A stretch of 50,205 nucleotides of DNA, taken from assembly GCA_024680695.1 (NCBI GenBank), contig JAILBW010000071.1:1-50205 (forward strand). Direction: 5' to 3'. The DNA comes from Bacteroidaceae bacterium. Lineage in GTDB: Bacteria; Bacteroidota; Bacteroidia; Bacteroidales; Bacteroidaceae. The position numbers and the translations under genes are program-made. Shown one piece after another: positions 7,801 to 14,064 of this stretch (position 1 is its first letter; every line of letters begins with the position of its first letter). Below the pieces are notes generated by a model, which had not been told where the DNA came from, did not search any database, and saw only the letters and a program-made list of their open reading frames with translations.

Positions 7801-8375
7801 AGGCCTACCGACTATCATACTTGCTTTGGTTCGCACTGACCCTGACGGCCGGATGCGAAAAGTATGACTTCACCGAAGACGGAACGACGAGGAAAGAGGA
7901 GGAAGACTTTGCGCCGCCCACCGATGCCGGAAAAGGCACCGCAGAGGCGCCCTACACCGTGGAGGACCTGCTGTCGGCCGATCTCACGAAAAGTGGCGGT
8001 GCATGCTGGGTAATCGGCTACGTCGTGGGAGCTACATACCGCACGATGAACAATGCCGAGTTTGCGCCCGACGCAAATTATTCCGCCAATGTCCTGCTGG
8101 CCGGCGACTCGCTCTGCACCAGTTCGCAAAGATGCATCCCAGTGGAACTTTCTTCCACGAGCCTGCAGAAGAAGTTCGCCTTGCCCCACAATCCGCAGGG
8201 CTTCCGCCAGTGCGCCATGTTCTACGGCAAGCCGGCTCGCTATTTCAACGTAAATGGCCTGCGCAATATCAGCGCAGGCCATTGGTTGTGGGGTTTCGAT
8301 ATTCAGCAGATCAATCCCATTCCCGAAGAATGGAACGACACCACTATCTCGACAGCAAGACGGCAATGGAGATAA
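7797..8375 (+). CDS. DUF6359-like lipoprotein
   Basis: A 192-residue lipoprotein reading from a TTG start (7797) that overlaps the stop of the preceding small gene. The signal peptide ends in the lipobox LTAGC. The mature part has the pattern G-T-A-E-A-P-Y-T-V-E-D-L ... CWVIGYVVGA, then NVLLAGDS, characteristic of the DUF6359 OB-like domain found in many Bacteroidetes surface proteins; its function is not known. The 3' end overlaps the convergent Wza-like gene by 32 nt. No ATG near the start would keep the signal peptide, so TTG is strongly favoured. Confidence 0.7.
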   Translation: MKAYRLSYLLWFALTLTAGCEKYDFTEDGTTRKEEEDFAPPTDAGKGTAEAPYTVEDLLSADLTKSGGACWVIGYVVGATYRTMNNAEFAPDANYSANVLLAGDSLCTSSQRCIPVELSSTSLQKKFALPHNPQGFRQCAMFYGKPARYFNVNGLRNISAGHWLWGFDIQQINPIPEEWNDTTISTARRQWR

Positions 8376-9156
8376 TGGTCGAGAGCAAGCCGATGATGCT
8401 GGAGCCAGCACTTAGGAACGTATAGAACGCGCTGCTCTTGACACTGGCACTCTTATTGGGCTCGACGTATATCATGTCGTTCTGCTGCACGTAGAATGCC
8501 GGATTGTTAAAGATGTCAGCCTTCGTGAGATCCAGTTCGTACATCTGACGAATGCCGTTTTCCTCGCGATAGAGCTGTACATGCTGACGCAATCCGCTGT
8601 CGGCCACATCGCCGCATTGTGCCAAGATGTCCAGCACGGTGTTCCGCTCACTGGTAAGGCTCACCACATGCGGACTGTGCACAGCACCCAGCACAGCAAC
8701 GCGCGCATTGAGCAGACGTACAGTCACCTCGGGATCCTTGATGAGTCCCGACTCAATAATCTTCTCCTCAATCTTCTTGGCTGCTTCATCCACAGTACTG
8801 CCGGCCACAGCCACACTACCGATTGCCGGAAGGTCGAGGACACCCTCGTTGGTAATTGTGTATCCGTAGGCATTTGTCAGCGAACCCGATGAATACATAC
8901 TCGACGAATAGCGGTCGGACGAGCCCATCGTGATGTCCTGAGCAAAGACGGAAAGCAGTTCAGGCTCGCCGCACGTCACCTTGATGAGCACCTGATCGGC
9001 AGGTTTCAGTCGCATTTCATACTGCTGCAGAATACGCCGTCCCTCGGCATACACCGAATCGGCACCTTGAAAATATACAATCTTCTTTGTGGAGACACAG
9101 CTGCTCATCGCGAGAATCATCAACGAAAGAGCAGTAAACAAAACAGTTTTTCTCAT
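8344..9156 (-). CDS. Wza-like polysaccharide export lipoprotein
   Basis: A 270-residue outer-membrane lipoprotein of the polysaccharide biosynthesis/export family. Signal peptide with lipobox MSSC; a Poly_export domain (YEMRLKPADQVLIKV to about residue 140, with ITNEGVLDLPAIGSVAVAG); one SLBB domain (VAVLGAVHSPHVVSL onward); and a C-terminal hydrophobic helix (LSAGSSIIGLLSTIISIAVL) that could form the outer-membrane barrel as in Wza. It stands apart from the main polysaccharide operon, so the window holds two Wza-like exporters. Its 3' end overlaps the facing lipoprotein gene. Confidence 0.9.
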   Translation of the reverse strand: MRKTVLFTALSLMILAMSSCVSTKKIVYFQGADSVYAEGRRILQQYEMRLKPADQVLIKVTCGEPELLSVFAQDITMGSSDRYSSSMYSSGSLTNAYGYTITNEGVLDLPAIGSVAVAGSTVDEAAKKIEEKIIESGLIKDPEVTVRLLNARVAVLGAVHSPHVVSLTSERNTVLDILAQCGDVADSGLRQHVQLYREENGIRQMYELDLTKADIFNNPAFYVQQNDMIYVEPNKSASVKSSAFYTFLSAGSSIIGLLSTIISIAVLLSR

Positions 9157-9178
9157 ACCTTAATGTTTATTTCTGCTG

Positions 9179-9186
9179 CAAAGGTA
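9179..9186 (-). promoter_or_regulatory. -7 box of the Wza-like lipoprotein gene
   Basis: TACCTTTG on the minus strand; predicted leader about 17 nt. -33 element not evident. Confidence 0.6.
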
Positions 9187-9272
9187 GTACTTTTATTTGG
9201 TTTACATAAAAGAATTAATAGTTTTTTCCTGCAAGATAGCCACAATATTACATGATATTCGCAAAAAATGAC

Positions 9273-9280
9273 TATCTTTG
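9273..9280 (+). promoter_or_regulatory. -7 box of the small HAD hydrolase gene
   Basis: TATCTTTG; predicted leader about 21 nt to the ATG at 9307. An in-frame ATG at 9268 lies upstream of this box and is therefore unlikely to be the start. Confidence 0.6.
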
Positions 9281-9306
9281 CCGCCGAATCACATCATTTA
9301 CCATAT

Positions 9307-9726
9307 ATGACAATAGCAGTTGACTTTGACGGAACGATTGTAGAACATCGCTATCCGAAGATTGGGCCAGAGATTCCATTTGCCACGCAAACCTTGCGAA
9401 TGCTTATAGAGGATCGCCACAAACTAATCCTGTGGAGCGTGCGCGAAGGGGCCCTGCTGGACGAGGCCGTGGAATGGTGCAGAGCCCGAGGCGTAGAGTT
9501 CTATGCCATCAATAAAGATTTTCCAGAGGAGGACACAAGCAAGAACATCCACTTCAGCAGGAAACTGAAGGCCGACGTGTGGATAGACGACAGGAACGTG
9601 GGCGGACTACCCGACTGGGGCACCATCTACCGCATGATTCACGACAACATGACCTACGAGGAAGTGTTGCAGGAGGAGATGGGCAAGAAGGAGGAAAAGC
9701 CCAAGAAGAAGTGGTGGCAGCTGTGA
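9307..9726 (+). CDS. Small HAD-like phosphohydrolase (BT0820 type)
   Basis: A 139-residue cytoplasmic protein that starts MTIAVDFDGTIVEH: the DxDGT motif I of the haloacid dehalogenase superfamily with nucleophile Asp6 and acid/base Asp8. Motif II is LILWSVREG; motif III/IV is seen in KADVWIDDRNVGG. There is no cap domain, and the lysine-rich tail (KKEEKPKKKWW) is unusual. The size and layout match the minimal HAD hydrolases common in Bacteroides such as BT0820. The substrate is unknown. Monocistronic, ending at a shared terminator with rny. Confidence 0.82.
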   Translation: MTIAVDFDGTIVEHRYPKIGPEIPFATQTLRMLIEDRHKLILWSVREGALLDEAVEWCRARGVEFYAINKDFPEEDTSKNIHFSRKLKADVWIDDRNVGGLPDWGTIYRMIHDNMTYEEVLQEEMGKKEEKPKKKWWQL

Positions 9727-9949
9727 AACAAAAACAGTTTTCAACAGAAGCGTGCTCTTGAACCGACAAGAGCCGCTCGTAACAGAACAAGAACGCACTC
9801 TTCCGTGGAACGTTGCATCCCCCATCAAACGATAGAATCCGTCGGATCGCAAGACATCTTCCGACGAGCAAGTTGTGCGAGAGCACAGGATACGGCACAA
9901 AGGGAAGCATAACATGACGTCACACTTCGTGCGACAACTCACAACAGCC

Positions 9950-9984
9950 AGCAAGCCCCTGACACGAGGTGTCAGGGGCTTGCT
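9950..9984. terminator. Bidirectional terminator between the HAD gene and rny
   Basis: Perfect 16-bp stem (AGCAAGCCCCTGACAC and its complement) with a 3-nt loop, placed between convergent genes. The 223 bp between the HAD stop and this hairpin hold no recognisable gene. Confidence 0.85.
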
Positions 9985-10013
9985 GTTCCTATAGGGAGTT
10001 GTTTGTCAAACGC

Positions 10014-11576
10014 TTACTTGGCAAAGGCCACAGAACGTGTCTCGCGTATCACGGTAATCTTTACCTGTCCCGGATAGGTCATCTCGTTCTGTATCTTGGT
10101 AGCAATCTCAGAACTGAGCAGTTCCGTCTGTTTGTCGTCAATCTTGTCGGCACCCACGATAACACGTAGTTCGCGACCAGCCTGAATGGCATACGTCTTC
10201 ACCACACCGGGGTAGCTCATGGCGATGTTCTCCAAGTCCTTCAATCGCTTAATATATGCCTCAACAATTTCGCGACGGGCACCGGGTCGCGCTCCACTGA
10301 TGGCATCGCACACCTGTACGATGGGTGCTATCAGCGTAGTCATTTCCATTTCTTCGTGATGGGCACCGATGGCGTTGCAGATATCAGGCTTCTCCTTGTA
10401 CTTCTCAGCAAGCTTGGCACCATAAAGTGCGTGCGGCATCTCGGGTTCCTCATCGGGCACCTTACCGATGTCGTGCAGGAGTCCGGCACGCTTTGCCTTC
10501 TTCGGGTTCAGTCCGAGTTCGCTGGCCATCACGGCACAGAGGTTGGCCGTCTCGCGCGCATGCTGTAGGAGGTTCTGTCCGTAGCTGCTGCGATATTTCA
10601 TCTTACCGATAATGCGCACCAGTTCTGGATGAAGTCCGTGCACGCCCAAGTCGATGGTCGTACGCTTGCCCGTCTCCATGATTTCCTCATCCACCTGTTT
10701 CTTCACCTTTGCCACCACTTCTTCAATGCGTGCAGGGTGGATGCGTCCGTCGGCCACAAGCTGATGCAATGCCAATCGGCACACCTCGCGGCGCACTGGG
10801 TCGAAGCCACTGATGACGATTGCCTCGGGAGTGTCATCGACAACGATTTCGACGCCTGCAGCAGCCTCGAGAGCACGGATATTGCGCCCTTCGCGCCCGA
10901 TAATGCGCCCCTTCACTTCGTCGTTGTCGATGTGGAAGATGGTGACGCTGTTCTCCACGGCTGTTTCCGTGGCCACACGCTGAATGGTCTGGATGATAAT
11001 GCGCTTAGCCTCCTTATTGGCTGTCATCTTGGCATCGTCCATTATCTCGTTGATATAGGCGGCGGCGTTGGTCTTAGCCTCATCCTTTAGGGTTTCCACG
11101 AGGCGTTCACGCGCCTCGTCGGCACTCAAGCCAGAGATTTCTTCGAGTTTCGTACGTTCCTGCTCCAGTAGGCTGTTTTGCCGCTGTGTCAGTTCTTCTT
11201 CCTTTTTCTGCAAAACAGCCTGCTGTGTCTCCATGCGCTGGCGTTGTGCGTCCATTTCCTGACGCTTACGCGTCATTTCGTCCTGACGCTGGTTTAGCGT
11301 CATCTCGCGCTGCTTCACGCGGTTCTCGGCCTGCTGAATCTGTTGGTTGCGCTGACGCACTTCCTTTTCCAACTCTGCCTTCTTGCTCAAGAACTTATCT
11401 TTCACCTCGAGCAGCTTCTTCTGTTTGATTACCTCTGCCTCCTTCTCGGCGGCTTCACGTGCAGCTGATTCAAGCGCCTTGCGCTTTTCCGGCACAAATA
11501 CCAAATACCATGCCAACACCAGCAACGCAAATGCGAGGATGCCGATGCCAACAGCTATCAAAATATCAATTGTCAT
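10014..11576 (-). CDS. rny: Ribonuclease Y
   Basis: Membrane-anchored endoribonuclease that starts mRNA decay. The 520 residues show the family order: an N-terminal transmembrane helix ([20 protein letters not shown]), a long coiled coil rich in K/E/Q to about residue 190, a KH RNA-binding domain ([18 protein letters not shown]), and the HD metal-dependent domain with LLHDIGKV and AIGAHHEE. It ends with [12 protein letters not shown] and [16 protein letters not shown] sequence typical of RNase Y. It is the last gene of a zapB-like/zapA/rny operon (45-bp gap), an arrangement usual in Bacteroidales. Confidence 0.96.
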   Translation of the reverse strand: MTIDILIAVGIGILAFALLVLAWYLVFVPEKRKALESAAREAAEKEAEVIKQKKLLEVKDKFLSKKAELEKEVRQRNQQIQQAENRVKQREMTLNQRQDEMTRKRQEMDAQRQRMETQQAVLQKKEEELTQRQNSLLEQERTKLEEISGLSADEARERLVETLKDEAKTNAAAYINEIMDDAKMTANKEAKRIIIQTIQRVATETAVENSVTIFHIDNDEVKGRIIGREGRNIRALEAAAGVEIVVDDTPEAIVISGFDPVRREVCRLALHQLVADGRIHPARIEEVVAKVKKQVDEEIMETGKRTTIDLGVHGLHPELVRIIGKMKYRSSYGQNLLQHARETANLCAVMASELGLNPKKAKRAGLLHDIGKVPDEEPEMPHALYGAKLAEKYKEKPDICNAIGAHHEEMEMTTLIAPIVQVCDAISGARPGARREIVEAYIKRLKDLENIAMSYPGVVKTYAIQAGRELRVIVGADKIDDKQTELLSSEIATKIQNEMTYPGQVKITVIRETRSVAFAK

Positions 11577-11621
11577 GTGTAAAATAGTTAATTGTTCATA
11601 AATTGAAGTCCTTCTTGTCTC

Positions 11622-11930
11622 TCATTCTTTCTTCTTTGGGTCAAGTGCGGACTCCAACTCAGCGAGCAGCGGTCTCAGTCGTTCCACGATAGGCGTGGTG
11701 TCCATCGACGTCTCGTATTGCTTGAGGCGTACTGCCACGTCAAGCAATGTCATCACGAGATACATTTCCGTCGATTGGTTCCTGTAACTGCTCGTATAGT
11801 AGTTATACCTCTCCTTTATCAGTTTCTCAGCCTGACGATATACGTATTCGTCGGCAAGACGAACGGTCATGGGCATAGACCATGTGCCGAAACGGAGAGT
11901 TATTGTTAATGTATCGTTTTGCTTTGCCAT
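11622..11930 (-). CDS. zapA: Cell division protein ZapA
   Basis: A 102-residue cytoplasmic protein of the ZapA family, which cross-links FtsZ filaments at the division ring. It has the short beta-rich N-terminus (DTLTITLRFGTWSMPMTVR), then RLADEYVYRQAEKLIKER and a C-terminal coiled-coil helix (YLVMTLLDVAVRLKQYE). It follows a coiled-coil gene by 3 bp and precedes rny. Confidence 0.88.
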   Translation of the reverse strand: MAKQNDTLTITLRFGTWSMPMTVRLADEYVYRQAEKLIKERYNYYTSSYRNQSTEMYLVMTLLDVAVRLKQYETSMDTTPIVERLRPLLAELESALDPKKKE

Positions 11931-11933
11931 GTG

Positions 11934-12230
11934 TTAATCAGTCTTTAGCATTGCGATACACTTGTCGATGTCTCGCACCATTTTCGTGATACGGCCTCGG
12001 ATCTGCCTTGTATCGTCGTCGGTCATATCCACATACTTTGCTATCTTAAGATGAGCATAATCTTCTCTAAGTTTATCGTTTTCCTCATGGAGCAGCCGGA
12101 TCTGCGCTTCTGCATCGCGAAGTTGCTGCTGCATACGCGCATTCTCTTGCTGCAGTTGTTCGTGCAGTAAGAGCATCTGTCGCACGCGCGTTTCTATGCG
12201 CAACACGATATCGTTCAGCTGTGCATCCAT
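11934..12230 (-). CDS. Coiled-coil protein, possible ZapA partner
   Basis: A 98-residue protein that is almost entirely predicted coiled coil (LLLHEQLQQENARMQQQLRD ... LLHEENDKLREDY), with a short polar tail containing MTDDDTRQIRGRITKMVRDI. No catalytic motif. By size, coiled coil and its position directly before zapA (3-bp gap) it could be a ZapB-like division factor; that role is inferred from context only. It has its own promoter and heads the zapA-rny operon. Confidence 0.75.
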   Translation of the reverse strand: MDAQLNDIVLRIETRVRQMLLLHEQLQQENARMQQQLRDAEAQIRLLHEENDKLREDYAHLKIAKYVDMTDDDTRQIRGRITKMVRDIDKCIAMLKTD

Positions 12231-12244
12231 GAGCCCAGATATAT

Positions 12245-12252
12245 TATCTTTG
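12245..12252 (+). promoter_or_regulatory. Possible plus-strand -7 box facing the zap operon promoter
   Basis: TATCTTTG on the plus strand, 12 bp from the minus-strand box at 12265-12272. Any transcript would run antisense into the 12297-12920 gene. Chance occurrence is quite possible. Confidence 0.25.
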
Positions 12253-12264
12253 CAATTCTGTGTA

Positions 12265-12295
12265 CAAAGGTAGACAGTTTTTCGCGATATACAAA
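12265..12295 (-). promoter_or_regulatory. Promoter of the coiled-coil/zapA/rny operon
   Basis: On the minus strand TTTG (12292-12295), 19 bp, TACCTTTG (12265-12272): full consensus. Leader about 29 nt. Confidence 0.8.
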
Positions 12296-12296
12296 A

Positions 12297-12920
12297 TTAT
12301 TCCTCACTATTTTTGCGAGGTTCTTTCTTTGCCAGCATCACAATCGTATGTACGTATTCCGTCATCCAGGCCTCGCTATAGCCAAGTGCAGCCTGATATT
12401 TTCGCAATGCGACACAGGTGCGACGCACGCCCTCATCCTTCCAGTCGTTCTTGTTCATCACTTCGTGTACCTGCTTCGCCACCATTTCTTTCAGCGCGCT
12501 GCTGAAGAATCGGGGTAGACGGAATTTCCATTGCATGAGGTTACCCATGAGCATCATCAGGTCTTGACTGAAGCCTTGGAACATAGCAAGGTAGCTCTGA
12601 ACGTCCTGCACCTTACGGCAACGCTTCTTCACACTGGCATCCACCTCGTCGAAGAACGACGAACTTACGCCGTAGATGTCCTGAATGAGTTTCTTGCAGC
12701 TTTTCTTCTCGGCCAAGCCCAGTTTGTTGTTAAGCGTGGTCACATGATACGTCTGCTTGAATATACGCAGGTCGGGCAGTGCACCAAGGTTGTTGATGCC
12801 CAATTGCGCAGCTATCACCGACTGATAATACACACGAATGAGCAGCATGAAATCCTCCATGCCACCGACGCGTGCCTCGTCGTTCGATTTTCTCCCGAAT
12901 AGTTTACTCCATATTGACAT
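12297..12920 (-). CDS. Conserved-looking hypothetical protein, 207 residues
   Basis: A mostly helical cytoplasmic-type protein without signal peptide or membrane span, starting MSIWSKLFGRKSNDEARVGG. Cysteine/lysine-rich patches (AEKKSCKKLIQDIY, VKKRCRKVQDVQ) and a FFSSALKEMVAKQVHEVM helix are visible, but I recognise no catalytic motif or family. It sits 51 bp downstream of the degenerate sugar transferase on the same strand and may share its transcript. The gene ends immediately next to the zap operon promoter; that promoter's -33 box lies against its stop. Confidence 0.7.
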   Translation of the reverse strand: MSIWSKLFGRKSNDEARVGGMEDFMLLIRVYYQSVIAAQLGINNLGALPDLRIFKQTYHVTTLNNKLGLAEKKSCKKLIQDIYGVSSSFFDEVDASVKKRCRKVQDVQSYLAMFQGFSQDLMMLMGNLMQWKFRLPRFFSSALKEMVAKQVHEVMNKNDWKDEGVRRTCVALRKYQAALGYSEAWMTEYVHTIVMLAKKEPRKNSEE

Positions 12921-12971
12921 GTTTCCTATACCTTATTTAATTATATATAAGTTCTGTTCCATTTGACGGTT

Positions 12972-13880
12972 TCACGCCCCGCACTTCATCCCAAGATACG
13001 TGCACGCCAGTGTGCGTAGATCGAGTCCTAAGGTCCAATGCTGTACGTACCAGACATCATCGGCCACTGCATTCTCGAGCGGAGAGAGCATGCGCTGCGA
13101 CTTCGGGTGCGCACAGACGCGCGACCATTGCGTGAGTCCGGGTCTTGGCCAGTGACGGATGTGATATTTCTCGGCCTCAGCTACGTATTGTTCAATGTCA
13201 TCACCCGTCAGAAGCGGCATCCCCACAAATGACATTTCGCCAAAGAAGACGTTAAGCAACTGAGGCATTGCATCGAGGCGTGTACCGGCTTGCCCCTCCG
13301 GCCTTCGAAACGTGAGGCAATGGAAGACCTTTCCATCCGGTCCCGAGCTTTTTGTCCGCAAAAGTACGGGTCCCATGCTCTTGCGCTTTATCTGGATGGC
13401 ACGCACTACATATACCGCAGGGAACACGGTAAGAAGTAGCAAAAGACTCCCAAGTAAGTCTGCCAAACGCTTCAGTATTCGCCAGCACAGGCTGTACAAA
13501 CGAGGTCGGCACGGTTCGAGCATCGTCAGTCCGCCACGATGTGTTGTTCGCATCCTGCGATGCAGGGAGGAAAGTCCATGCGGAACAAAGACGAAACGGA
13601 TGTTCCGTTCCTCACAGCAGTAACAGAGGCGAGACATGTCGGCACTCGGCACAATCGACGAGGAACAATACACCTCGCTCACGACTCCACTCGCACAAAG
13701 AAGGTCCTCGACTGCCGCACAATCGTATCGCAGCATCACCAGAGGTGCATCCGAAGGTAGCTCATCATCTACGAAACAAGCATCAACCACAATGCGTGCA
13801 TTGCGGCACAGCCACTCATCATGCATCTCGCGGAGCTCCTCCGCTTCGCCAATGAGTATTACATGTTTCGTCCGACTCAT
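12972..13880 (-). CDS. Degenerate undecaprenyl-phosphate sugar-phosphate transferase (WbaP/PglC superfamily)
   Basis: A 302-residue protein. The first 130 residues look like the CoA-binding/Rossmann part of large sugar transferases but without the usual N-terminal membrane bundle. The rest is a bacterial sugar-transferase domain: a membrane helix (LADLLGSLLLLLTVFPAVYV), then DGKVFHCLTFR, LDAMPQLLNVFFGEMSFVG and RPGLTQWSRV. Compared with the family pattern LDELPQ-WNV-DMS-VGPRP, the catalytic Asp-Glu pair reads Asp-Ala, PRP reads MPL, and about 25 residues are missing between the KFR and LDE motifs. It may be inactive or have another role. The start is taken at 13880 because a -7 box lies inside the longer frame. 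Divergent from the Wzc kinase. Confidence 0.75.
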   Translation of the reverse strand: MSRTKHVILIGEAEELREMHDEWLCRNARIVVDACFVDDELPSDAPLVMLRYDCAAVEDLLCASGVVSEVYCSSSIVPSADMSRLCYCCEERNIRFVFVPHGLSSLHRRMRTTHRGGLTMLEPCRPRLYSLCWRILKRLADLLGSLLLLLTVFPAVYVVRAIQIKRKSMGPVLLRTKSSGPDGKVFHCLTFRRPEGQAGTRLDAMPQLLNVFFGEMSFVGMPLLTGDDIEQYVAEAEKYHIRHWPRPGLTQWSRVCAHPKSQRMLSPLENAVADDVWYVQHWTLGLDLRTLACTYLGMKCGA

Positions 13881-13927
13881 TTCGATATATTCCGCTTTCA
13901 GTGTATAATTCTTGATGCTATTGGCTG

Positions 13928-13935
13928 CAAAGATA
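13928..13935 (-). promoter_or_regulatory. -7 box of the degenerate sugar transferase gene
   Basis: TATCTTTG on the minus strand; leader about 42 nt to the ATG at 13880. Confidence 0.6.
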
Positions 13936-14028
13936 CACATTTTTTTCCAAATAACGTCAGTTTTGGACAAAATCACGCTTTTTTGAATCATTTATAATTG
14001 TTTCCTTCGTGCTATGGATTTTTTTATA

Positions 14029-14036
14029 TACCTTTG
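14029..14036 (+). promoter_or_regulatory. -7 box of the Wzc kinase gene
   Basis: TACCTTTG, with a weak TTCG 19 bp upstream. It lies about 90 bp from the divergent -7 box at 13928, so the two genes share one control region. Confidence 0.6.
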
Positions 14037-14064
14037 CAACCGCATTTGTATGGCCATTACAAAG

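Noticed and set aside
9268-9306. Upstream ATG for the HAD hydrolase
   Set aside because: The TATCTTTG promoter box lies inside the extension and the DxDGT motif sits properly near the N-terminus from 9307.
13881-13991. 37-residue N-terminal extension of the degenerate sugar transferase
   Set aside because: It contains the -7 promoter box and has no similarity to the family.
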